A DNA stretch of 64,000 bases from Nannobrachium achirus (Eukaryota; Chordata; Actinopteri; Myctophiformes; Myctophidae): the NCBI GenBank assembly GCA_963921795.1, contig OY997642.1:259501-323500 (forward strand). The letters are read 5' to 3'. The notes beneath the pieces are model-generated. The model had not been told where the DNA came from. It was given only the letters and a program-made list of their open reading frames with translations, and searched no databases. Numbering within the stretch: position 1 is the first letter of the stretch; every line of letters begins with the position of its first letter. Position numbers and translations under genes: made by a program. Positions 8,713 through 19,792 of the stretch are shown one piece after another.

Positions 8713-11700
8713 AGTCAGGTTCCTTATGTATTTTTGTCGGATTTTTGTGAAGATTTGTAAAACTATACATTTTTGGAATCTTCAGAGCATGGGGAATCCA
8801 AAAATCAATGTTCCCATTTGCACAGACACCTGCAAAGCCGCCATTTTGGACGTTCAAAATGGCCGACATAAAATACATCATTTGTGCTATCTTGGCTTCT
8901 GGACAACCTAGAAACTTAATTAAACATGCCAATCCTATGTTTTCTGGGTCAAGGAATCAAATGAGTAAATGTTGGGTGTAAAATGTTCCGGACCCCCACC
9001 CCCTTTCTGGGGGTTATCTATTTTGGGACCTCCCAGAACAGTACGCCAGCCAGTTAATGTCCTAATTTCATAATATTAGAGTTGTTTTGTAGGTTTTAAA
9101 ACCTCCTGGGTTCATTTATTATACTTTTAAAGCAGCCAGAATAATCCTTCTGACCTTTGGTTGGGGTCTTTCCTCACCTGGGACCCCCAGACAGACCCCT
9201 GAGTCTGTCTCAGTAATCGCTCTGCTCCAGAACAATGTTAAATTAGATCATAATTGAAGCATAAAAGTTGTTGTAGCTGGGCTCTGAAAACAAAAAGGAG
9301 TAGTAGCAAATACCAGGGGTCTTCCACAGGGAGCTACTACAGAGTTACTACAGGGGCCCACCAAATCTTGATGGGATTTGAAACTTGAATGTTTTTATGT
9401 ATTCAGGGTTTATGTACCGATGTTTCTGGTTGACATTGGCACATTTCACTCAGGTTTTTTCATCTCACTTATGTCACTTCGTCTGCTGACCTCACTCAGC
9501 AACGAAATATAAATAAACGAAAATAAAAATAAAACAATTCAGAGGAGGCAAGCAGTGATCACCGCATGATGTGCACTGCAATGTAGTTTCAAATGCACTA
9601 CATTGCAGGCGCTTTTTGAGAATAAAAAACTAAAAAAGAAGAGGAAGACACGTGTGACATGCATGATCTGGGCAGATTGCCCCAGGAAATGTGCCAATCT
9701 CAACCCAAAACAACGGTATTGTACTTTGATAGTTTATTAGTATTCTCAGTATTATTTATACATTCTTTGTGTTGGACAGTTATGGTTGACAGGTGTTACT
9801 GCTGGGATTGCAATATTTAAGCTATTGCAACTTCATATTTTGGGACACGCAGACTAACATGTCCATTTATTGCACTGCACTCACTGACAACACAACACAC
9901 CCACCTCTGTGTTATCGTCACCCCAAAACCCGCACCCATCCTCTTAAAGAGCCCATGGTCAATTATGCCCAAGGAGATTCACTACAATACAGTAATTTCA
10001 GACATGCAGGATCTATTCGTCTTTATCATCGTCATCTTCAATGTCCAACCTAATAGTGTTGACACAGTCTCCACCATAGCATAGAGTGGAAGGCAGGTTA
10101 TTTGAGCAGGGAGGGCAAGACCCCTGACTGGAACATACCCTCCACTCTCTGAATTTCACCCATTTTCTTCGATTGGTGGAAGCTTAGGGCAATTTGTCAG
10201 GTATGATTTATCCCGCATTGTGACATAGTTGGCAAGGAGGATATGTGGTAGCAGTGCAGCACGAGTTGGTTGTTGGACCTTTTGAACTGTAAACACGGCA
10301 TGCAACATGCTCCAATGACTGCAATGTTGATGGAAGCTCACCATTAATAAGCTCAGTAGAAATGGAACTCTTGCTAAGGTCCTTGAAGCGGTTAATGGCT
10401 GAATGTCATCATTATCAGGCTTCAAGTAGGCGTTGACCCATGACGAATTGTGTAGGCCAAGGAACCCTTGACATTTGTGACATTCAATAACTTGAACACG
10501 CTCAAATATATCTACTTACTTTTGTTTTGTACCTTGGCTTTGACTGTTGCAAATTTACAGCAGTGTCAGAAAGTGGAGGGTATGTTCCAGTCAAGTGTCT
10601 TGCCCTCCCTGCTTCAAAGGCTTTTTTTATTGATTTGATTGAAGTATTTATTAGAAGTTATGCATAGGATAAATTACAGTTTCATGACAGTACAGTTCAC
10701 TGATACAAGGTCAACTAAAAGGAAACTAAGTTAAGGCATAATACGTTGAGATCCTTCGCTTCAACTCATATAAATATAGGCAATACTTGAGCTCATCAAA
10801 TGTGTCTGCAAAGCAGATTGCAAGGGATGGTGCAGCTGCTTAAACAATACAAACAAAGACTGTCAACATTATTAGGGAGGACATGTAGTGAATCTCTTTG
10901 GGCATAATTGACCATGAGCTCTTTAAGAGGATAGGGTATTGGTTTTGGTGTGACGATAACACAGAGGTGTGTATGTTGTGTTGTCAGTGTGAGTGCAGTG
11001 CAATAAATGGACATGTTAGTCTGCGCGCCTAAAGTAATACCTTGCAACAGGGACGGCTCCAGGGGGGGGGCTAGAGGGGGCTTTAGCCCCCCCTAAGCCC
11101 GCCCTCCCCACAAACTCAATTAACACCTGTCAACCATAACTGTCCAACACAAAAATGTTCACTACTACAGGAGTGGGCCCGCCAAATCAAGATTTGGCGG
11201 GCCCCCTCCTGTAGTAACTGAGGACCCCCCAGGGGTCCCGGACCCCCTGTGGAAGACCCCTGGTATTTGTTACTACTCCTTTTTGTTTTCAAAGCCCAGC
11301 TACAACAACTTTTATGCTTCAGTTATGATCTAATTTAACATTGCTCTGGAGCAGAGCGATTACTGAGATAGGCTCAAGGGTCTGTCTGGGGGTCCCAGGT
11401 GAGGAAGGACCCCAACCAAAAGTCAGAAGGATTATTCTGGCTACTTTAAAAGTGCAATAAATGAGCCCAGGAGGTTTTAAAACCTACAAAACAACTCTAC
11501 TATTATGAAAATAGGACATTAATTGGCTGGCGTACTGTTCTGGGAGGTCCCAAAATAGATAACCCCCAGAAAGGGGGTGGGGGTCCGGAACATTTTACTC
11601 CCAACATTTACTCATTTGATTCCTTACATAGGATTGGCATGTTTAATTAAGTTTCTAGGTTGTCCAGAAGCCAGGATAGCACAAATGATGTATTTTATGT

Positions 11701-11865
11701 CGGCCATTTTGAACGTCCAAAATGGCGGCTTTGCAGGTGTCTGTGCAAATGGGAACATTGATTTTTGGATTCCCCATGCTCTGAAGATTCCAAAAATGTA
11801 TAGTTTTACAAATCTTCACAAAAATCCGACAAACATACATTTCTTAACGTAACAAACCTGACTAA
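8713..11865. mobile_element. Large foldback element (3.15-kb imperfect palindrome)
   Basis: The left arm 8713-10140 and right arm 10570-11865 are inverted copies of one another. Matching blocks: 8755-9390 with 11160-11820; 9768-9980 with 10893-11150; 10083-10140 with 10570-10620. The left arm has about 375 bp (9390-9765) missing from the right; the right arm contains an inserted fragment near 10625-10790 that also occurs at 27316-27440. No transposase frame survives. It is probably a foldback transposon or an inverted pair of one repeat, in dvl3 intron 3. Confidence 0.8.
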
Positions 11866-11966
11866 TACAGCTTAATTCAAATTAGGCTATAGACCCAGTA
11901 AGACTCCCTAATCTAAAGAACACAAACTTTAGAAGGCAATGGTAGCCAATCAGGAGGGAATATGGG

Positions 11967-11995
11967 AAATACTGACTGGTAGGAGGGAGGTCTGG
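11967..11995. repeat. Decoy copy of dvl3 exon 3 donor
   Basis: The 29 bp here match the real exon 3 end and donor at 12030-12058 with one mismatch (AAATACTGACTGGTAGGAGG core). A TA run and GTAGG lie between the two copies. On the transcript the copy is a second GTCAGT donor 63 bp into the intron. Confidence 0.88.
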
Positions 11996-12039
11996 TAGGT
12001 ATATATATATATATATATATAGTAGGTATAAATACTGAC

Positions 12040-12206
12040 TGGTAGGAGGGGGGTCTGGAGTCTCCGATGCCCCCCGTTCTCTCCAGAGGACTCAGAGTCA
12101 GGCTCTCCATGGGGAGGGGGAGGGGCAGGGGGTCCCTGGGGGGGACAGGCTCCATGCTGTCCACCACCGACCCTCCATCTGACTGGACCCCGTCTCCTGA
12201 TACCAG
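12040..12206 (-). CDS. dvl3: dvl3 exon 3 (end of DIX, linker)
   Basis: This 167-bp exon encodes residues about 77-131. It starts LVSGDGVQSDGGSV, which continues the VVSW of exon 2, and ends with LERTGGIGDSRPPSY, a hallmark of dishevelled. It is in phase 0 and leaves in phase 2 (CA before the donor GTCAGT), giving His with the T of exon 4. A Pro/Leu-rich insert (PPRDPLPLPLPMES) precedes the signature. The acceptor GTGTAG follows a UG repeat. Confidence 0.94.
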
Positions 12207-12850
<644 letters not shown>

Positions 12851-12856
12851 CAACTT

Positions 12857-12979
12857 GACATGGTTGTAATAATTATTGACATGGTTGTAATAATGATTGA
12901 CATGGTTGTAATAATGATTGACATGGTTGTAATAATGATTGACATGGTTGTAATAATGATTGACATGGTTGTAATAATG
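12857..12979. repeat. 21-bp minisatellite
   Basis: Six copies of TGACATGGTTGTAATAATGAT with few differences. Confidence 0.95.
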
Positions 12980-13034
12980 TGACCACAGGCTCAACCCTGG
13001 TCTACAGTGCATGAAGGACCCCTTTTTCTCAACC

Positions 13035-13552
13035 CCCAAAATAACCATCTTTTAACTGGGGACCCCCAAAATAATCATCTTTTAACTGGGGACCCCCAAA
13101 ATAACCATCTTTTAACTGGGGACCCCCAAAATAACCATCTTTGCATGTTCTCCCCGTGTCTCCTAGGGTAGATACCCTCACAAAAACATGCAGTAATCCT
13201 GGTCTCTATAAAGCCTCCCCCTGGCCAGCCGGGGCGCCTGATGGAGGGGAATGGAACTGGTTGGAATAACGTGTTCCTTCCACGCGCTACGTCCAACCGG
13301 GGAAGCTCCCCCTGTCAGGTGATAAGAAGCGGCCTGCTCACTCCTCATGTATTGAAGGAAGCATGAGCTCAGTTCGGGGCCCTCCCCAGGTTGGCAGAGG
13401 GAGAGTAGAGCCCAGGATCACAGCTTAGGCAATTGGCACCGGGTGAAAAAATGGGTTACAAAAATCGTGGGATAAAAATAAAAAAAATAAAAAAAAATAA
13501 CCATCTTTTAACTGGGGACCCCCAAAATAACCATCTTTTAACTGGGGACCCC
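13035..13552. repeat. 30-bp minisatellite interrupted by a SINE-like insertion
   Basis: Units ATAACCATCTTTTAACTGGG then GACCCCCAAA occur at 13041-13142 and resume at 13495-13552. The interruption carries a poly-A-like tail and is described separately. Confidence 0.9.
13143..13494 (+). mobile_element. SINE-like retroposon inserted in minisatellite
   Basis: The insertion starts TGCATGTTCTCCCCGTGTC, a sequence common in fish interspersed repeats, and ends in an A-rich tail (GATAAAAATAAAAAAAATAA type). ATAACCATCTT is present on both sides, consistent with a target site duplication, although the host array itself repeats that sequence. Family not assigned. Confidence 0.5.
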
Positions 13553-13614
13553 CCACCCTGACGAGCACTAAGAGTTGAGGCTTTACATTTTGTACAACAC
13601 GGTTCTATTGTGAA

Positions 13615-13683
13615 AATAGCAGATCTACAAGCTCACAGCGCCTAGAGTTGCGAGGTGTTGTGAGCTTGTAGATCTGCCATTTT
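13615..13683. repeat. Hairpin with AGCAGATCTACAAGCTCACA arms
   Basis: An inverted repeat of about 24 bp (AAATAGCAGATCTACAAGCT plus CACA and its complement) around a 20-base loop. The arm motif recurs alone at 49905, 53150 and 63668, so it is probably a small dispersed foldback element. Confidence 0.75.
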
Positions 13684-13699
13684 CAAAATTTCTGCCTCT

Positions 13700-14134
13700 A
13701 ATATTTGACAATTTGGCCAATGTTTAATTTGTCATTTTAGAGGCATTAAAAAGTCCTTAAATAGAGGGTATGCGCATGCATAAAGTGAATGGCAAATCGA
13801 GTGGCAAAGTGAGTGGCAAAGTGAGTTTAACGTTGTTCAACTTCGTTTAATGCAATCAGATAAGACTTTTCTGTTTGGATGAATGGGCTGTCAACGCAAG
13901 AAAGTATGTTTTTGCCACTCAGTAGGCATTCACACATAACTTCCGGGTATGATGATGATGTCACACGCATACCCTCTATTGTCACTCTAGAAATGTGCAG
14001 ATACCCTCTATACACTTAAACTGTATGTTGGTTTGTTTACTGTTGAGAGAGAAAACAATGTTGCACATTAAGTTAATCATCTGTCATCTGGGGACCCCCC
14101 CCCCCCCCCAAATAATGTGGGGACCCACTTGGGG
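13700..14134. other. dvl3 intron 2 sequence with C run
   Basis: Short direct repeats (GTGGCAAAGTGAGTGGCAAA near 13795) and a C run at 14096-14109. No gene seen. Confidence 0.5.
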
Positions 14135-14137
14135 GTC

Positions 14138-14932
14138 ACGACCCACAGGTCCCGCAGGACAGTCCTCTACACTGCCTGAAGGACCCCTCTATACAGGACA
14201 GTCCTCTATAGTGAAGGACCCCTCTATACAGGACAGTCCTCTACACTGCCTGAAGGACCCCTCTATACAGGACAGTCCTCTATAGTGAAGGACCCCTCTA
14301 TACAGGACAGTCCTCTACACTGCCTGAAGGACCCCTCTATACAGGACAGTCCTCTACACTGCCTGAAGGACCCCTCTATACAGGACAGTCCTCTACAGTG
14401 AAGGACCCCTCTATACAGGACAGTCCTCTACACTGCCTGAAGGACCCCTCTATACAGGACAGTCCTCTACACTGCCTGAAGGACCCCTCTATACAGGACA
14501 GTCCTCTACAGTGAAGAACCCCTCTATACAGGACAGTCCTCTACAGTGAAGGACCCCTCTATACAGGACAGTCCTCTACAGTGAAGGACCCCTCTATACA
14601 GGACAGTCCTCTATAGTGAAGGACCCCTCTATACAGGACAGTCCTCTACACTGCCTGAAGGACCCCTCTATACAGGACAGTCCTCTACAGTGAAGGACCC
14701 CTCTATACAGGACAGTCCTCTACACTGCCTGAAGGACCCCTCTATACAGGACAGTCCTCTATAGTGAAGGACCCCTCTATACAGGACAGTCCTCTACACT
14801 GCCTGAAGGACCCCTCTATACAGGACAGTCCTCTACACTGCCTGAAGGACCCCTCTATACAGGACAGTCCTCTACAGTGAAGGACCCCTCTATACAGGAC
14901 AGTCCTCTACACTGCCTGAAGGACCCCTCTGA
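14138..14932. repeat. 35/39-bp mixed minisatellite
   Basis: About 21 units alternating between two lengths: AGGACAGTCCTCTA then either CACTGCCTGA or YAGTGA, followed by AGGACCCCTCTATAC. The order of long and short units is irregular. It lies in dvl3 intron 2. Confidence 0.93.
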
Positions 14933-15034
14933 AATGAAGGAGAGTCCATAAAGATGAACACACTGCACCCAATCACACACAAACGGAGCCTTCTTCTGTC
15001 ACTGATTCAATCTAACACTTATCACCATACCAGC

Positions 15035-15200
<166 letters not shown>

Positions 15201-15243
15201 TGTGTTAGTGAGGTCCTTGTCTGTCCTGTGATTCCAGTTGCTC

Positions 15244-16132
15244 TTAAAGGGGAGTTTCGGTCAAAAACGACTTTCCTACCTTTGAAATGATGATCCAGGA
15301 AGGCTCTGGGCTGATCCAGGTGTTGTTTTACCCAAAGCGGCATTTTGTTCATTTTTCGATTTTCTCCCCTGCACCCCACGGCTCCAAAACAGCACCTTTT
15401 GGGTCAACCCGTAATCCGGTTATTATTCTCGCTCAAAATTCACTTTTCTCGCTCGGTCTCAGTCCCTCATACTGTAGTTAGCATATCCGAGCTACATCAG
15501 CTCCTGGTCGCCGCCATGTTTGTTTACAACAAGCTCAACTCTGAACTCAGCCCAGGAGAGAACACTGGGAAATCCCGTTTTGTATCGCGTGACTCCCCGA
15601 CGCGCGACGAACAATAAAACACAAAAATGCTCTTAGCCAAAGAAAAAAGATGTAACTATGTCGACAAAGTCTGCAGAGTGATGTATGGTGTAGCCTCTTG
15701 TCTGCCTCAACAGGTAACAGGCTGTGGGGGGAGGGAGGTGGAGCTGTGAGAGCAGCAGCAGCAGCAGCTCGTGAACGCGCGTTTCCCAACGGGAACGGGA
15801 TTTCCCAGTGTTTCTCTCCTGGGCTCAGAGTTCAGAGTTGAGCTTGTTGTAAACAAACATGGCGGCGACCAGGAGCTGATGTAGCTCGGATATGCTAACT
15901 ACAGTATGAGGGACTGAGACCGAGCGAGAAAAGTGAATTTTGAGCGAGAATAATAACCGGATTACGGGTTGACCCAAAAGGTGCCGTTTTGGAGCCGTGG
16001 GGTGCAGGGGAGAAAATCGAAAAATGAACAAAATGCTGCTTTGGGTAAAACAACACCTGGATCAGCCCAGAGCCTTCCTGGATCATCATTTCAAAGGTAG
16101 GAAAGTCGTTTTTGACCGAAACTCCCCTTTAA
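15244..16132. mobile_element. TTAA foldback MITE, T2/Kolobok-like
   Basis: The termini are TTAAAGGGGAGTTTCGGTC and its exact complement. Arms of about 343 bp (15244-15586 and 15789-16132) are near-perfect inverted copies around a 200-bp centre. TTAAAGGRR ends are characteristic of T2/Kolobok-type vertebrate MITEs (established knowledge); membership is inferred. It includes CAAACATGGCGGCGACC sequences but no transposase. Confidence 0.8.
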
Positions 16133-16199
16133 TCAGTGTTGCCATCTCTGCTCATGACTTTGTGATAGTTTTTATGTAAAGCAGTTTGTAGTTGATTGG

Positions 16200-16525
16200 T
16201 AGTTTTATGTAAAATAGCATCCAAGATACAACAGATTAATTAATGGTTAATTAAATGTACGCAGGATACAACAATGTATTAATGATTAATTACTGGTTAA
16301 TTAAACCTACCCAGGATACAACAGATGAATTAATGGTTAATTAATGGTTAATTAAACCTACCCATGATACAAAAGATTAATTAATGATTAATGAATGGTT
16401 AATTAATGGTTAATTAAACCTACCCAGGATACAACAGATTAATTAATGGTTAATGAATGGTTAATTAAACCTACCCATGATACAACAGATTAATTAATGG
16501 TTAATTAATGGTGAATTAAACCTAC
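16200..16525. repeat. TTAATTAATGG array carrying exon 2 donor copies
   Basis: AT-rich units TTAATTAATGGTTAATTAAA are separated by CCTACCCATGATACAAC or a close variant, near 16217, 16257, 16306, 16357, 16418 and 16470. That motif on the minus strand is the last 12 bases of dvl3 exon 2 plus its GTAGG donor (real junction 16526/16525). The array therefore holds about six degenerate decoy donors directly after the real one. Confidence 0.9.
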
Positions 16526-16595
16526 CCATGATACAACGCGTCCATTAAAACAAGGCAGCTTAGCGTTGTCATCTGAGATCTCTTCCTTCACCACC
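16526..16595 (-). CDS. dvl3: dvl3 exon 2 (second half of DIX domain)
   Basis: This 70-bp exon encodes residues about 53-76: [15 protein letters not shown] and FNGRVVSW, nearly invariant in the DIX domain of dishevelled. The G that opens it completes the GG of exon 1; it ends in phase 0 at TGG before donor GTAGGT. The acceptor is CCTCGCAG. DIX polymerisation drives Wnt signalosome assembly (family knowledge). Confidence 0.97.
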
Positions 16596-18838
16596 CTGCG
16601 AGGAGAAACAAACAAGATTTAATGTTTATGTATTTTTATTTAAACAGTGTCAGAGTCAGCGGTAGAGTCAGTGTTACACCTCATCCTCACTGACTGCACG
16701 CGAGCGAGCGACGCCAAATACTGTTGATTTACTATATTATCGTGATGTTAATGCCGGCGATTCAATTAATCGATTTTCAAAGTTCAGAATCGATTTTCCC
16801 GATTTTATTTATTTATTAAAAAAAAAAAAGAAATACCCTAACCCTAACCCTTTTTTTTAAGGCGAAATTAACCTGAAGGTGAAATAACCACTTTCAGTCA
16901 GAGTACAGGTCCTAAAGGAACAGTTTTAGGTCATGAGGATGTCATGTTATGGCTAAAGCTAGCACAGTGCTGTAGGCCTGCAGCACAGCGATCTTTTTTA
17001 ATGTTTTTATGACTGTTGATTTCTGTGTTTTCTGGCATCTTGACCAGGAACATGTTGTTGTAATGTTGTACCACTGGCACTTTGGCTGAAATAAATGTCA
17101 AAAAGATTGACTGACTTTATTTGGCTGCATTGATTTGAAGTGTATGATTCAACTTTTAATGTTTTATATAGTTTAGAATTGTTTTATAATGTTTCAATAT
17201 AAAAAAAGCTGTAATCTTTGGGGGAAAATCGCAATAATCGTGATTCAAATCGCAAATCGCAGGAAAACGCAATAGTCGTGATATAATCGAATCGTCACCC
17301 TATGAATCGAAATCGAATCGGGAAAAAGTGAATCGTCACAGGCCTAGCGTTGTGATGTAGCCTGGCCTGAACCAATCAAATAAATGAATAATAATATAAA
17401 GTGTTTGGGGGGCGGGACATGGCCATTTACCTCTATGGACGTCGGTGCGAAACCTCGATCAAAAATAAGAGGCTCCGCGAGCGAAAACAGGAGGGGCGGA
17501 CGATGTAGCGGCACGACGCGTTGTCGTTGAAACAAATGTATTTTAATGAGATTTCATGGCCCGCTTCACGTCTCTCGCGTCGCATCGCGGGCAGCGCGGA
17601 TGAGCTGTCAGTCATTCTTAAGGAGACTCCACACCAAAGAGAAAAGAGACTACAAGAAACTCTTTCCAACTCCTGGCAGACTGGCAGTCCGTGGCACACA
17701 TTAAACACAAACTCTAGTCGGACAGGAACTGAGATTGAGATTGATAATATGGTATTTAGTTCAAATGTGCGACGGGGAAAATGTCTGTGGCTTATTTAGG
17801 CTTGGTTATGCAGCAGTAGCAAACTAAAGGTCCATTCTTTAACCCCCTCAATTCTACGTCTCCTAGAAAAAGACAGCAAATGATTGAACATGTCCAGTTC
17901 TTCATCAGAGGGTTCCGACGGCTTTATCGACGGCAAACGTCTCTTGCCAAAAAGCTGCCGACGGCTCTCTGTCGGCAGCAAACGATTCCCGCCACCGACG
18001 TTGGAGCAGTGAAGAGCTACCTTTAGAGTCGAGCGGAGCGGGGCTATTTTTAAAACGAGCGAGTTTTAAAACGGGGGAGAAGTGAGGACCTGCCGCTCTG
18101 CTCTGGGCCGCGTACCACATGTTTTCAAACCCTGTTTGTGGGAAGCTCGGGCCGTCACACGGACAGACACAGAAATCCTCACTGGAGCAGCAGCCTCGTA
18201 CAGCAGTCAGCAGCAACGAAAAACTTTCACCATAATCCACACAAGTATGTTTATACATACCTTGTAGCAGTTTCTTTGTTATCCCTCCAATAATATATAG
18301 GCTTGCTTAACAGAACATACGGGCGGAGCGCGAGGACTAAAGCCGAAAATTAAACGCTAGAAGATCTTGAGTATTTTTTTCCACCACGTCGCTGACTGCA
18401 ATGGCAGGAGCGCGTGTTCTCTGTCGTCTGTCTTACTACCTTTTCTGTCACGTCTGGTAACTAAAACCTGTCTAAATCACCACTCAATCAATGCGTTTTG
18501 AGAGGTGAGTTTGCAGAATCACAGTTCACACACAGCGTGCAGTGTCTGAGAATTAGGGGTGGGCGATATGGAAAAATACAATATCACAATATTTTCTCAA
18601 GCTGTATCATGATACACGATTTTATCACAATTCTTTTTTCGCGTTAGTTTTTATGGATTTTTTTCAAGTTACTTGACAAAAACTAGACTATCTGGGTTCC
18701 TTTTGAGAGGTCTAAATTGAACTTTACAAGTATGTAACTCTGACAGTATTTCTGATGGAAACTGATATTTCTCTTTGAAACAGCCTACCATATCTGAGGT
18801 GGAAAGATGTGCATGTTTACATTCTAAACAGTTTAGGA
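16596..18838. other. dvl3 intron 1: degraded transposon pieces, no gene
   Basis: Segments at 16735-17346 are full of ATCGATTT/AATCGAATCG motifs, and 18550-18640 starts TAGGGGTGGGCGATATGG, an arrangement common at ends of fish hAT elements. A short CCCTAA trio lies near 16838. GC-rich sequence at 17440-18130 has no supportable frame. No exon recognised. Confidence 0.45.
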
Positions 18839-18840
18839 AT

Positions 18841-19789
18841 TTAGCAGACACTTTTAATCCAAAGTGACTTACAATAAGCAGATAATACATTACTATAATA
18901 AACAAGATAACATGTCAGAACATCAACAGCAATATAACAAATGCAAATGAATATCTATCTAGAAAACAATATAATCAGTCAAGAACAAAGGTTCTAAAAA
19001 ACCTAAAAACAAATGCTGCTAACTAGCTTCCTGGTCATTGAGTGTTTCAGTAGTGCTAAGGGTTTAACTAGCTTCATGTAAGATCATTGAGTGTTACAGT
19101 AGTGCTATGGGTTTAACTAGCTTCATGTATGGTCATTGAGTGTTACAGTAGTGCTATAGGTTTAACTAGCTTCATGTATGGTCATTGAGTGTTTCAGTAG
19201 TGCTAAGGGTTTAACTAGCTTCATGTATGGTCATTGAGTGCTTCAGTAGTGCTAAGGGTTTAACTAGCTTCATGTATGGTCATTGAGTGTTTCAGTGCTA
19301 TGGGTTTAACTAGCTTCATGTATGGTCATTGAGTGTTACAGTGCTATGGGTTTAACTAGCTTCATGTATGGTCATTGAGTGTTTCAGTAGTGCTGAGGGT
19401 TTAACTAGCTTCATGTAGGGTCATTGAGTGTTTCAGTAGTGCTATGGGTTTAACTAGCTTCATGTATGGTCATTGAGTGATTCAGTAGTGCTAAGGGTTT
19501 AACTAGCTTCATGTATGGTCATTGAGTGTTTCAGTAGTGCTAAGGGTTTAACTAGCTTCATGTAGGGTCAGGGTTTAGGCGGAGTCTGAAAAGGTGAGTC
19601 TTCACCGTGGACTGAAGCATTTATTTTTAGTTTTTTTAGAACCTTTTTTCTTGACTGATTATATTGTTTTCTAGATAGATATTCATTTGCATTTGTTATG
19701 TTGCTGTTGATGTACTGACATATTTCTTGTTTATTATTGTGATGTTTTATCTGCTTATTGTAAGTCGCTTTGGATTAAAAGCGTCTGCG
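18841..19789. mobile_element. Foldback element with internal minisatellite
   Basis: The left arm 18841-19014 begins TTAGCAGACACTTTTAATCC; the right arm 19625-19789 ends with its complement (GGATTAAAAGCGTCTGCG). Between them, 19021-19575 holds about 11 copies of a 49-bp unit (CTAGCTTCATGTATGGTCAT then TGAGTGTTTCAG). The AGCAGACGCTTTTATCCAAAG end type is abundant in fish genomes. Confidence 0.75.
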
Positions 19790-19792
19790 TCT

